The position numbers were made by a program, and so were the translations under genes. The notes under the pieces were generated by a model. The model was not told the origin of the DNA and did no database searches. It was given only the letters and a program-made list of their open reading frames with translations. A stretch of DNA of 8,344 nucleotides from Thermoplasmata archaeon (GTDB lineage Archaea > Thermoplasmatota > Thermoplasmata > Thermoplasmatales > Thermoplasmataceae): NCBI GenBank assembly GCA_021811525.1, contig JAJZOK010000012.1, positions 1-8,344 of the forward strand. The letters run 5' to 3'. Below are positions 1-6,498 of the stretch, piece after piece. Position 1 is the stretch's first letter, and every line of letters starts with the position of its first letter.

Positions 1-123
1 TGGCTTTCTGTGCCAAGGATAAGAATTGACAAATTTGTCAATATGGGGTGGAAATACCTGCTTCCTGCTTCCATAATCAACCTGATCATTGCAGGCGTAC
101 TTACACTGGGGTTGGGAATATGA
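1..123 (+). CDS. nuoH: NADH-quinone oxidoreductase-type subunit H, C-terminal end (partial)
   Basis: The window opens inside this gene; 40 codons remain before the TGA at 121-123. The visible residues include PRIRIDKFVNMGWKYLLP followed by a hydrophobic helix (about INLIIAGVLTLGLGI). This matches the end of NuoH/ND1, where the family shows PRxRYDQxMxxGWKxxLP just before the last transmembrane helix. NuoH is the membrane subunit that forms the quinone-entry chamber of complex I and links the hydrophilic arm to the antiporter-like subunits. Its stop codon overlaps the nuoI start as ATGA, so the two are probably translationally coupled. Most of the gene lies upstream of the window, so nothing can be said about its start or its quinone-site residues. 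The following nuoI-nuoN order strongly supports the call. Confidence 0.93.
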   Translation, partial: WLSVPRIRIDKFVNMGWKYLLPASIINLIIAGVLTLGLGI

Positions 124-554
124 TCGAAGTCAAGGAACCTAAAAAAGAACTCCCTCTAATCGGAACTATGAAAGCAATGGCGGTAGTTGCCAAGCACCTT
201 TTCCAGAAACCTGTTACAGTACAATACCCGGAACAGAAAAGGGAACTCCCTGACAGGTTCAGGTACAGGATATTCCTAAGTCTGGATGACTGCGTTGGAT
301 GTACGCTCTGTGAGCAGGTATGCCCGAACATATCCATCCACATGCAGAAAGTGGATAGGGAAAACCCTAGGAACAAAAGGAAAATCTACCCTGATGTAAA
401 TTTTGGAACATGCACAGTTTGCAGAAATTGTGAAGAGATCTGCCCCACAGATGCCATTTACCTCACCCATGTCTTTGAAACAGCAAGAACCAGGAACAGT
501 TTCACATATTCCCCCGAAGAACTTTCGCTTCCGGAGGATGAGGTGATCAAATGA
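120..554 (+). CDS. nuoI: Complex I 2x[4Fe-4S] ferredoxin-like subunit I
   Basis: NuoI carries the two 4Fe-4S clusters (N6a/N6b type) that pass electrons to the cluster next to the quinone site. I start it at ATG 120, giving 144 residues. That ATG overlaps the nuoH stop as ATGA, and residues from about 36 (YPEQKRELPDRFR) match the family. A longer reading from ATG 48 would overlap nuoH by 76 bases and adds an unrelated N-terminus. Cluster motif 1 is CVGCTLCEQVCP with C58, C61, C64 and C68; motif 2 is CTVCRNCEEICP with C98, C101, C104 and C108. All eight ligands are present. Residues 16-30 form the amphipathic, membrane-facing N-terminal helix. The protein is shorter than bacterial NuoI (about 180 residues). 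The second motif has CTVCRNC where the family usually has CxxCGxC. There is no clear ribosome-binding site before ATG 120, so coupling to nuoH is likely. Confidence 0.95.
   Translation: MIEVKEPKKELPLIGTMKAMAVVAKHLFQKPVTVQYPEQKRELPDRFRYRIFLSLDDCVGCTLCEQVCPNISIHMQKVDRENPRNKRKIYPDVNFGTCTVCRNCEEICPTDAIYLTHVFETARTRNSFTYSPEELSLPEDEVIK
540..548 (+). promoter_or_regulatory. Strong ribosome-binding site for nuoJ N-terminal gene
   Basis: GAGGTGATC is a nine-base match to the complement of the archaeal 16S rRNA 3' tail (GAUCACCUC). It ends two bases before the ATG at 551 and lies inside the nuoI coding sequence. It fixes the start of the short nuoJ gene and indicates reinitiation or independent loading at this junction. 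The tail sequence is known from archaea in general; the 16S of this organism is not in the window. Confidence 0.75.
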
Positions 555-799
555 TTTACACAATCATTTTCCTCATTTTTGCAATATTACTGATTCCACT
601 TGCCATGAAGTCCGTTACAGACAGGAACATAACTCATGCAGCGGTCTATCTAATGGCATTTCTGTTTGTTCTCTCGGCATCTTTCATATTCCTCGGCGCA
701 TCAATAGTGGGCGCCGTGGAATTGCTTGTCTTCATCGGTGCAGTTGTTACCCTTCTTGTTTTCACCATAATGCTTACTGGAGGGAAAGAGTTTGAATAA
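551..799 (+). CDS. nuoJ1: Complex I subunit J, N-terminal half (split NuoJ)
   Basis: An 82-residue membrane protein corresponding to the first three transmembrane helices of NuoJ/ND6, at about residues 3-20, 30-48 and 52-75. The third helix contains VELLVFIGAVVTLLVF, which matches the family's TM3 signature (AQIVVYVGAVMVLFLF in E. coli NuoJ). That helix carries the pi-bulge thought to couple the quinone site to proton transfer. The usual tyrosine of this signature is Phe61 here. The chain stops at TAA 797-799 right after LTGGKEFE, where full-length NuoJ would continue through a loop into TM4. The remainder is encoded by the next gene in the +1 frame. The start overlaps the nuoI stop (ATGA) and has a very good ribosome-binding site. 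The call as half of a split NuoJ is firm. Whether the break is a true gene split or a frameshift is discussed in the findings. Confidence 0.93.
   Translation: MIYTIIFLIFAILLIPLAMKSVTDRNITHAAVYLMAFLFVLSASFIFLGASIVGAVELLVFIGAVVTLLVFTIMLTGGKEFE
779..783 (+). promoter_or_regulatory. Ribosome-binding site that sets the TTG start of nuoJ2
   Basis: GGAGG lies eight bases before the TTG at 792, inside the nuoJ1 coding sequence. The same GGAGG-8-start spacing is seen before nuoK (GGAGG 997-1001, ATG 1010). The alternative GTG at 801 would be 17 bases away. The site therefore supports TTG 792 as the start and argues that the second half of NuoJ is translated as a separate gene. Confidence 0.65.
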
Positions 800-1010
800 A
801 GTGCTTGCGGCAGTCGCATCTGCTCTATTCCTTGTGGTGTTTGCAATCGAAGCGATCTCGATACAGGGATCATTCACACCGGTTACACAGGATCTGACCG
901 GCATCAGCGTGTCACTCTTCAATACATATGTTGTGCCGTTTGAGCTGCTTTCCTTAATCCTGGTGGCCGGAATAATTGGAATGTTCTACATAGCAGGGAG
1001 GGAAGACTGA
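792..1010 (+). CDS. nuoJ2: Complex I subunit J, C-terminal half (split NuoJ)
   Basis: A 72-residue protein that supplies the last two transmembrane helices of NuoJ, at about residues 4-22 and 46-67. The end reads YVVPFELLSLILVAGIIGMF followed by YIAGRED. This lines up with the C-terminal NuoJ signature (YVLAVELASMLLLAGLVVAFHVGRE in E. coli), including the conserved Glu (E51) and the terminal GRE/GRED. The start is TTG 792, chosen for the GGAGG eight bases upstream. It overlaps the end of nuoJ1 by eight bases and is in the +1 frame relative to it. Together the two pieces total 154 residues, close to a compact full-length NuoJ. Separate nuoJ1 and nuoJ2 genes are known from other archaea such as haloarchaea. 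The product should pair with NuoJ1 in the membrane arm, next to NuoK. Its TGA overlaps the nuoK ATG by one base. Confidence 0.88.
   Translation: MNKVLAAVASALFLVVFAIEAISIQGSFTPVTQDLTGISVSLFNTYVVPFELLSLILVAGIIGMFYIAGRED
996..1001 (+). promoter_or_regulatory. Ribosome-binding site of nuoK
   Basis: GGGAGG sits eight bases upstream of ATG 1010, inside the end of nuoJ2. It supports the one-base TGATG overlap as the true nuoK start. Confidence 0.65.
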
Positions 1011-1309
1011 TGGAGATATTCTTAGTCTCAGTACTTTCCCTCATACTTTTTTCCATCGGCCTTTACGGCGTGATGACTTCAAACATTGGAATAAAAATGC
1101 TCATTTCCATTGAAATTCTCATAAATGCGGCAATCCTTAACCTTGTAATGGTTGCAATAGCCTACGGCAACATTGATCCAATCCTCATGGCACTTTTTGG
1201 CATTGCAATAGGTGCTGTTGAATCAGTTGTAGGCCTCAGCCTTCTGACAGCAACTTACAGGAAATTCGGCAGAGTTGCAATAGCACTGCTGAAGGAGATC
1301 AAGTGGTAA
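1010..1309 (+). CDS. nuoK: Complex I proton-channel subunit K
   Basis: NuoK/ND4L is the small membrane subunit that carries two buried glutamates in the central proton relay between NuoH/NuoJ and NuoN. The product is 99 residues, essentially the family length (about 100). It has three transmembrane helices at about residues 2-21, 28-51 and 58-81. The two functional glutamates are present: E35 in LISIEILINAAILNL and E71 in IAIGAVESVVGLSLL, matching E36 and E72 of E. coli NuoK. The C-terminal tail (TYRKFGRVAIALLKEIKW) is basic and presumably cytoplasmic. The start ATG overlaps the nuoJ2 stop by one base, and the end overlaps the nuoL start by seven bases. Identification is secure from length, motifs and position. 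Confidence 0.96.
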   Translation: MEIFLVSVLSLILFSIGLYGVMTSNIGIKMLISIEILINAAILNLVMVAIAYGNIDPILMALFGIAIGAVESVVGLSLLTATYRKFGRVAIALLKEIKW

Positions 1310-3207
1310 ACATGTACTGGCCAGGCTGGTTCATATTCTTAAGCCCGCTGCTGGGTTTTGCCATCACTTATGTTGTCGGCAGGTACCACAGGAACCTATC
1401 AGGTTTAGTGGCTTCACTGGCAGTATTCGGTTCACTCATTGCCTCTATTCTCACATTCTTCTACGTGCAGAGCAATGGCACTGTGTACGACAGCTTTGTC
1501 TGGTTCTACAACATACATGCAGGCATCTACATTGACCATCTCACTCTTGTGATGGCCATAATGGTTTCCTTTGTGTCGCTGATGATTCACCTCTTTGCCA
1601 TTTACTACATGAAAGAGGACCCGAACAAGCACATTTACTTTGCAGAGACTTCCCTGTTCACTGCTGGAATGCTCGGCCTTGTTGTATCCTCGAACCTGGT
1701 CCTTTTCTTCCTGTTCTGGGAACTTGTGGGGCTCTGTTCTTACCTTCTCATCGGTTTCTGGTTCTTCAAGCCAAATGCGACTGCTGCCGCAAAGAAAGCT
1801 TTCATTGTGACTAGGGTCGGTGATCTCCTGTTCCTAGTAGGGATGGCTATACTTTACAACAGCCTCCAGGGCTTTACCGGACTCGGTTCAAACAGTCCGC
1901 TCAGTATACCATTCCTCATACAGAACGCTCAGGCCATCGCATCATATGTGGGCCCCAACGTTCTTGGAACAGTTGCAGTGCTGTTTCTTGCTGGAGCCGC
2001 AGGCAAATCTTCCCAGTTCCCGCTTCATGTATGGATACCTGATGCCATGGAGGGCCCAACAACAGTTTCAGCCCTCATTCATGCTGCCACAATGGTCACT
2101 GCCGGTGTCTACCTCGTTGCAAGAGTGTTCAATGTCTTCTATTATTCTGCCCCATTTGCCATGTATTCGGTGGTTATACTGGGCTCATTCACAGCCCTGT
2201 TTGCGGGCATAGTTGGGCTCTTCGTCAATGACATAAAAAGGATACTTGCCTATTCAACAATAAGCCAAATCGGATACATGCTCGCTTCCATTGGACTTGG
2301 CGGAGTATTTGGCTATGGCGGGGTCTCATTTGGAATGTTCCATCTGGTATCACACGCTGTGTTCAAGGCATTACTGTTCATGTCCGCAGGAGCAATCCTC
2401 ATTGCATTAATGGACCTGAGGGATACAAGGTATATGGGGGGCCTCTGGAGAAGGATGCCCATGACAGTGACCCTGCTTTTCATCGGTTCACTTGCTCTTA
2501 TTGCATTCCCGGGAACATCAGGGTATTTCTCCAAGGATACCATTATTTCTGCCTCATGGGTATACTATCAGCATTACGGCACAGTCCAAAGCCTGTTCCC
2601 ATGGCTGTTCCTTGCAACGGGCGCATTGCTGACCACACTTTACACTTTCAGGATGTTCTTCAGGACTGCACTTGGGAAACCGAGATCGCATCTTGCTGAA
2701 CATGCAAAGGACCCAAGCATACTCCCACTGATCCCGCTTTTCATACTTGCAATCGGCGCCCTTGGGCTTGGGGTGCTCCAGGGGTACTTCTACGGTTTCA
2801 TAGACTCTTCGTACACAATGCCTTCTGTGCCATTCTTCATTGATATCATACCCATGGTGCTAATGGCAATCGGCCTCGTGATAACATATGTTCTCTACGG
2901 GACATCCATATGGCAGAAGATGGACTTCTCAAAGAACCGGCTCTACAAACTTGGGAAGAATAAGTTCTACATCGATTACCTGTTCACCAACATAATTGCA
3001 GAGCGGGTCATTGTGCCTCTCTCTGCAGGCTTCACCCTGTTTGAGAACTCATACAACAGGGCCGTTAACGAGGTGGGGACTTCCACGCTTAAGCTTGGTG
3101 ATTTCTTCAGGAGAATCCAGAACGGTGTTGTTGAAAATTACTTCATCGTGCTCATAATTGGAGTATCCCTGATATTCATAGCCGTAAAAATTCTGGGGTT
3201 GATGTAA
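1303..3207 (+). CDS. nuoL: Complex I antiporter-like subunit L
   Basis: NuoL/ND5 is the distal proton-pumping subunit, related to Mrp-type antiporters, with a C-terminal lateral helix that runs along the membrane arm. The product is 634 residues, close to the usual 610-650. Key residues are all visible: E140 on TM5 (FFLFWELVGLCSYLLIGFW), K235 on TM7 (GKSSQFPLHVWIPDAMEGP), H260 on TM8 (SALIHAATMVTAGVYL), H351 and K355 around TM11 (FHLVSHAVFKALLFMSAG), and the TM12 pair K411-D412 (GYFSKDTII). The stretch at about 545-610 fits the lateral helix, and a final hydrophobic helix follows at 612-632. I start at GTG 1303, with GGAG at 1294-1297 five bases upstream. ATG 1312, three codons later, is possible but further from that site. 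The start overlaps nuoK by seven bases, and one base separates the stop from nuoM. Nothing suggests loss of function. Confidence 0.97.
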   Translation: MVNMYWPGWFIFLSPLLGFAITYVVGRYHRNLSGLVASLAVFGSLIASILTFFYVQSNGTVYDSFVWFYNIHAGIYIDHLTLVMAIMVSFVSLMIHLFAIYYMKEDPNKHIYFAETSLFTAGMLGLVVSSNLVLFFLFWELVGLCSYLLIGFWFFKPNATAAAKKAFIVTRVGDLLFLVGMAILYNSLQGFTGLGSNSPLSIPFLIQNAQAIASYVGPNVLGTVAVLFLAGAAGKSSQFPLHVWIPDAMEGPTTVSALIHAATMVTAGVYLVARVFNVFYYSAPFAMYSVVILGSFTALFAGIVGLFVNDIKRILAYSTISQIGYMLASIGLGGVFGYGGVSFGMFHLVSHAVFKALLFMSAGAILIALMDLRDTRYMGGLWRRMPMTVTLLFIGSLALIAFPGTSGYFSKDTIISASWVYYQHYGTVQSLFPWLFLATGALLTTLYTFRMFFRTALGKPRSHLAEHAKDPSILPLIPLFILAIGALGLGVLQGYFYGFIDSSYTMPSVPFFIDIIPMVLMAIGLVITYVLYGTSIWQKMDFSKNRLYKLGKNKFYIDYLFTNIIAERVIVPLSAGFTLFENSYNRAVNEVGTSTLKLGDFFRRIQNGVVENYFIVLIIGVSLIFIAVKILGLM

Positions 3208-3208
3208 A

Positions 3209-4684
3209 GTGTTTATGCTTATAATTTTCCTGCTTACAATACTGGGAGCAGCTTTTTCATTTGCTGTTAAGGGAAGGCGCAGGGAATACGCAGTTTATGC
3301 ATCCGGAATCTTCCTTGTTCTCACGGTGATTTACAGTGTCCTCAGGTTCCATTCAGGTTACACTGGCGGTATAATCTCCCAGGAAACATTCGATCTTGCT
3401 TCCTCCATAGGCATCGTGTTTTCCACGGGAGTGAGCGGCTTCTCAGATGCCCTGCTCATACTCTCCGCCATAGTGATTTTCCTTTCAGTCATAATTACTG
3501 AGAATGGAAAGTACGGCGAGTCCCTTTACAGCTATATCCTCATTACCGAAGCTGGACTGTTCGGGATTCTCCTATCAAGAGATTTTCTCTTCTTCTATAT
3601 ATTCTGGGAAGTAGTGCTCATACCAGTGTATTTCATAGTTGCGCAGTACGGTGGGAGGAACAAGGACAGTGTTTCGCTGAAATTCTTTGTTTACACCCAC
3701 ATAGGATCCGTCTTCCTGCTGCTGGCTATCTTCACTGTTTACACTTTCCACTATGAAGCTACAGGAGTCTTCACATTTGAAATGGGCCAGCTCATGGTAA
3801 ACACTTACATCTCTAAGATACCGGCTTTCTGGATGTACTTCGCACTCTTCGGTTTCCTCCTGGCATTCCTTGTGAAATTGCCATCGTTCCCGGTGCACTC
3901 CTGGCTCCCGGATACCTATGAGGCTTCTCCTTATCCAGGCACAGTTATACTGGCAGGTGGCCTCTCCATAATGGGGGGATACGGGCTTTTCGGCATTCTC
4001 ATGCCCATCTACCAGGCCATGGGAACGGGGATCATGGATCTTCTAATGGCACTGGGAGTTATCAGCCTTGTTTACTTCTCACTCTCTGCGATGATGCAGC
4101 AGAGCCTCAAGAGGATGATGGCATTTGCCAGTGCCGCAGCCATGGGCTTTGTTACCCTTTCATTCGGCGCAGGGCTTGTGGAGACTGGATACCAGGCTAA
4201 TCTTGAGCTTGCGGGTGGAATGTTCCAGATTGTGGCACATGGCCTAATTATGGCACTGATATTCTCTACCCTATATTACATACACAGGAGTACCGGGCAC
4301 GAAGCAACCCACTCTCTCGGAGGCATATTCAGGGAAGCGCCAATACTCAGTTCATTCCTGCTTGCAGGTCTTCTTGCTTCACTTGGCCTTCCGGGACTTG
4401 CCGGCTTCATCGGGGAGTTCTCCATACTTGTAGGTGTGTACGGAGCCATCGGCTGGTTCATTCTCATCGTCATATTTGGCATGATCATTACTGCATCCTA
4501 CCATATCTGGGCTGCACAAAAGTCCCTTTACGGCCCGTACAATGAGAGGCTGGGTGCAATCAAGGACGCTGACAGGCCTACCACTGTAAAGTTGATGGGC
4601 ATGCTTATTGTCATTTTCGTTCTTGGCGTTGTACCAAACCTGATTTATGGGCTACTTTTAACATACGCTGGAGGCATACTATAA
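3209..4684 (+). CDS. nuoM: Complex I antiporter-like subunit M
   Basis: NuoM/ND4 is the middle proton-pumping antiporter-like subunit. The product is 491 residues with about 14 hydrophobic helices. Conserved points are E134 on TM5 (FFYIFWEVVLIPVYF), K223 on TM7 (LVKLPSFPVHSWLPDTYEAS), H344 on TM11 (QIVAHGLIMALIF) and E403 on TM12 (LPGLAGFIGEFSILVG), matching E144, K234, H348 and E407 of E. coli NuoM. Two usual polar residues are missing. The TM8 lysine (K265 in E. coli, AGILLKTAAYG) is I254 here (AGGLSIMGGYG). The SVSHMG histidine after the LKR loop is A311 (LKRMMAFASAAAMGF). The start is GTG 3209, one base after the nuoL stop, with only a weak GGGG (3195-3198) upstream; ATG 3215 is a possible alternative. 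The stop overlaps the nuoN start as TAATG. Order and the NuoM-specific TM12 glutamate distinguish it from NuoL and NuoN. Confidence 0.96.
   Translation: MFMLIIFLLTILGAAFSFAVKGRRREYAVYASGIFLVLTVIYSVLRFHSGYTGGIISQETFDLASSIGIVFSTGVSGFSDALLILSAIVIFLSVIITENGKYGESLYSYILITEAGLFGILLSRDFLFFYIFWEVVLIPVYFIVAQYGGRNKDSVSLKFFVYTHIGSVFLLLAIFTVYTFHYEATGVFTFEMGQLMVNTYISKIPAFWMYFALFGFLLAFLVKLPSFPVHSWLPDTYEASPYPGTVILAGGLSIMGGYGLFGILMPIYQAMGTGIMDLLMALGVISLVYFSLSAMMQQSLKRMMAFASAAAMGFVTLSFGAGLVETGYQANLELAGGMFQIVAHGLIMALIFSTLYYIHRSTGHEATHSLGGIFREAPILSSFLLAGLLASLGLPGLAGFIGEFSILVGVYGAIGWFILIVIFGMIITASYHIWAAQKSLYGPYNERLGAIKDADRPTTVKLMGMLIVIFVLGVVPNLIYGLLLTYAGGIL
4670..4674 (+). promoter_or_regulatory. Ribosome-binding site of nuoN
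   Basis: GGAGG lies nine bases upstream of ATG 4684, within the last codons of nuoM. It supports the TAATG overlap as the nuoN start. Confidence 0.65.
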
Positions 4685-6126
4685 TGACTGGAATCACTGC
4701 AGGAAGTTTGGCAATAGTGGGTTACTTTGCCCCTCTGATCTTCCTTGGAATCGTCGGCTTCGCAATTCTCGGGCTATCCATGCTTAAGACAAGCAAGAAA
4801 GCTCTGTCATGGATCACATTTGCATCACTTGGAATATCTGCAATAATGCTCTATTTCCTAATTCCAAGCAACACTTCCATTTATGACGGCACCATTGTGT
4901 TCAACCATTTCGGACTCTACTTTGCCATAGTCATGATCATTTCCGCGATGTTCATCACCTACCCCTCAATGTACGGGCTCAAAGCGAAGAGCGAAATATT
5001 CTATGCTACCCTCATTTTCGTGACCATAGGAATGATAGTGGCTGCATTCTCGTATAATCTTATCACACTTTTCATCGCGTTCGAGTCTGTAAGCATTGGA
5101 ACTTACATAATGGCAAGTTTCGGAAAGGAGCGGAGAAACCTGGAAGGAACAATTAAGTACTTCTTTACCGGAACCATTGCAACAGCCTTCATCCTCTTCG
5201 GGGCCTCATTCTTCTTCATAGATACCCACACATTCAACCTATCAGTACTTTCAGCCGCGGCTCCCACACCAGAACTCACCATATCACTGATATTCCTCAT
5301 AGTGGGTTTCGGCTTCAAGCTGGCAATTTTCCCTATGCACCAGTGGGCAATCGATACATATGATGGGGCAGAAAACTCAGTCTCTGCATTCCTATCTGCG
5401 GGAAGCAAGGTCCTTGCCTTCGTAGTTGTGCTGAAAATGTTCCTAGTAGGCTTTTCTTCTGATTTCAGGGATGTCTACTACCTTTTTGCAATCCTGGCAA
5501 TCCTCACAATGACATATGGAAATGTTTCTGCACTTTCCCAGAACAACCTTAAAAGGCTCCTTGCATACTCAAGCGTTGCCCAGGCAGGATACCTGATTCT
5601 TGTCCTAGCCGTAGTTGGTTCAGTTGGAAACGTGAACTCCAATGTGGTTGCAGTTGCAGTGGCGGCCGGAATGTTCTACGCCATAGCATATATTTTCATG
5701 AAAGGAGGGGCGTTCATCACCCTTAACACGGTAAAGGGTGACAATCTCCAGGTATCTGACCTATCAGGGCTGGCGAAGAAGTCTCCCGGCGTGGCGGTTG
5801 GTTTCTCCATATTGCTGCTAGCCCTTGCGGGCATCCCTCTTACAGGTGGATTCTTCGCAAAGTACCTGCTATTTCTGTCCCTCATAGAAGGGGGGCTCTG
5901 GTGGCTGGCGGTCATCGCCATTCTCAACAGCGCCATTTCAGTGTTCTATTATTTCAGGGTCATACTGTACATGTTCGGCAAGGAGCCACTGAAGGAAGAT
6001 TCGTTCAACCTCGGGAACTCTTTCAAGATCCCGGTATATGTGTCGGCTTTCCTGACAGTTGCAATCTCCATACTAGTAATCTGGTTCCCCACTATGATAG
6101 GGCTTGCCCCGGGACTCTTCAGGTGA
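4684..6126 (+). CDS. nuoN: Complex I antiporter-like subunit N
   Basis: NuoN/ND2 is the proximal antiporter-like subunit, sitting next to NuoK. The product is 480 residues, the usual length (E. coli 485). The proton-path residues are present: E134 on TM5 (TLFIAFESVSIGTYIM), K212 on TM7 (GFGFKLAIFPMHQWAIDTYDG), K242 on TM8 (SAFLSAGSKVLAFVVVLK) and K393 on TM12 (AGIPLTGGFFAKYLLF), corresponding to E133, K217, K247 and K395 of E. coli. The TM12 lysine and the WAIDTYDGAE stretch separate NuoN from NuoM. The histidine of the SISHLGY motif is Gln here (AYSSVAQAGY), as is common in related subunits. The start overlaps the nuoM stop by one base. The stop at 6124-6126 lies within the ribosome-binding site of the next gene. 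This is the last recognisable complex I gene in the operon as seen here. Confidence 0.96.
   Translation: MTGITAGSLAIVGYFAPLIFLGIVGFAILGLSMLKTSKKALSWITFASLGISAIMLYFLIPSNTSIYDGTIVFNHFGLYFAIVMIISAMFITYPSMYGLKAKSEIFYATLIFVTIGMIVAAFSYNLITLFIAFESVSIGTYIMASFGKERRNLEGTIKYFFTGTIATAFILFGASFFFIDTHTFNLSVLSAAAPTPELTISLIFLIVGFGFKLAIFPMHQWAIDTYDGAENSVSAFLSAGSKVLAFVVVLKMFLVGFSSDFRDVYYLFAILAILTMTYGNVSALSQNNLKRLLAYSSVAQAGYLILVLAVVGSVGNVNSNVVAVAVAAGMFYAIAYIFMKGGAFITLNTVKGDNLQVSDLSGLAKKSPGVAVGFSILLLALAGIPLTGGFFAKYLLFLSLIEGGLWWLAVIAILNSAISVFYYFRVILYMFGKEPLKEDSFNLGNSFKIPVYVSAFLTVAISILVIWFPTMIGLAPGLFR
6121..6126 (+). promoter_or_regulatory. Ribosome-binding site of the first operon-tail gene
   Basis: AGGTGA (followed by T) matches the complement of the 16S tail and lies six bases before ATG 6133. 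It contains the nuoN stop codon, so ribosomes finishing nuoN end on this site. That favours coupling of nuoN to the following gene. Confidence 0.6.
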
Positions 6127-6132
6127 TAAAAG

Positions 6133-6498
6133 ATGCCATTGATATCTGACTTGGAAATAATCAAGAGCGCCATAATATATGGCGATATAGAGGATGCAAT
6201 GTCTGTAATAAGGAAAAGGCAGGAATCCCTCTCCTATCACATCAAGAGGAATCCAAAGGAAAAACAGATCACTTATTCAAGATTCCTGAATTCCCTGGAA
6301 TCCCTTCTAAAGGGAGAAATTAGCCTGGATGCTTTCAGGAACGAGGTAGGTGCGCTCGAAGGCCTTCCCGACCTGCTTGACTTGACAGGAGACACTGGAG
6401 AAATCCTCGAATCTCTCTACTATCTGCTGGAATACTCACTTGACAGGTATGATGTAAGGTACCCGGAATATGACGGAAAGAGGTGTGATGACAAATGA
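6133..6498 (+). CDS. Uncharacterised small soluble protein at the nuo operon tail (121 aa)
   Basis: I do not recognise this family. The product is 121 residues, soluble (no signal peptide or membrane helix) and looks mainly helical. Helix-like stretches cover about residues 6-36 (DLEIIKSAIIYGDIEDAMSV and on), 46-60 (a short leucine-rich helix, YSRFLNSLESLLK), 64-75 and 89-104 (GEILESLYYLLEYSLD). The middle is basic, and the C-terminus is acidic and tyrosine-rich (YDVRYPEYDGKRCDDK) with a single cysteine, C118. The start ATG 6133 is six bases after an AGGTGA site and six bases after the nuoN stop. The gene overlaps the next one by ATGA. The tight spacing implies co-transcription with nuoN, so a role in assembly or regulation of complex I, or as a lineage-specific subunit, is a reasonable guess. 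It could also be an unrelated passenger. It is real by spacing, ribosome-binding sites and reading-frame integrity. Confidence 0.8.
   Translation: MPLISDLEIIKSAIIYGDIEDAMSVIRKRQESLSYHIKRNPKEKQITYSRFLNSLESLLKGEISLDAFRNEVGALEGLPDLLDLTGDTGEILESLYYLLEYSLDRYDVRYPEYDGKRCDDK
6480..6485 (+). promoter_or_regulatory. Ribosome-binding site of the second operon-tail gene
   Basis: GAGGTG lies nine bases before ATG 6495, inside the end of the preceding gene. It supports the ATGA overlap as a genuine start. Confidence 0.6.

Noticed and set aside
48..119. Longer nuoI reading from ATG 48
   Set aside because: It would overlap nuoH by 76 bases and adds residues unlike any NuoI N-terminus. ATG 120 forms the ATGA overlap typical of this operon.
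1946..2212. 88-residue + strand frame inside nuoL
   Set aside because: It overlaps the conserved TM7-TM8 region of NuoL in another frame and has no independent support.
3575..3898. 107-residue - strand frame inside nuoM
   Set aside because: A charged, low-complexity product antisense to conserved NuoM helices, as expected from the reverse complement of membrane-protein codons.
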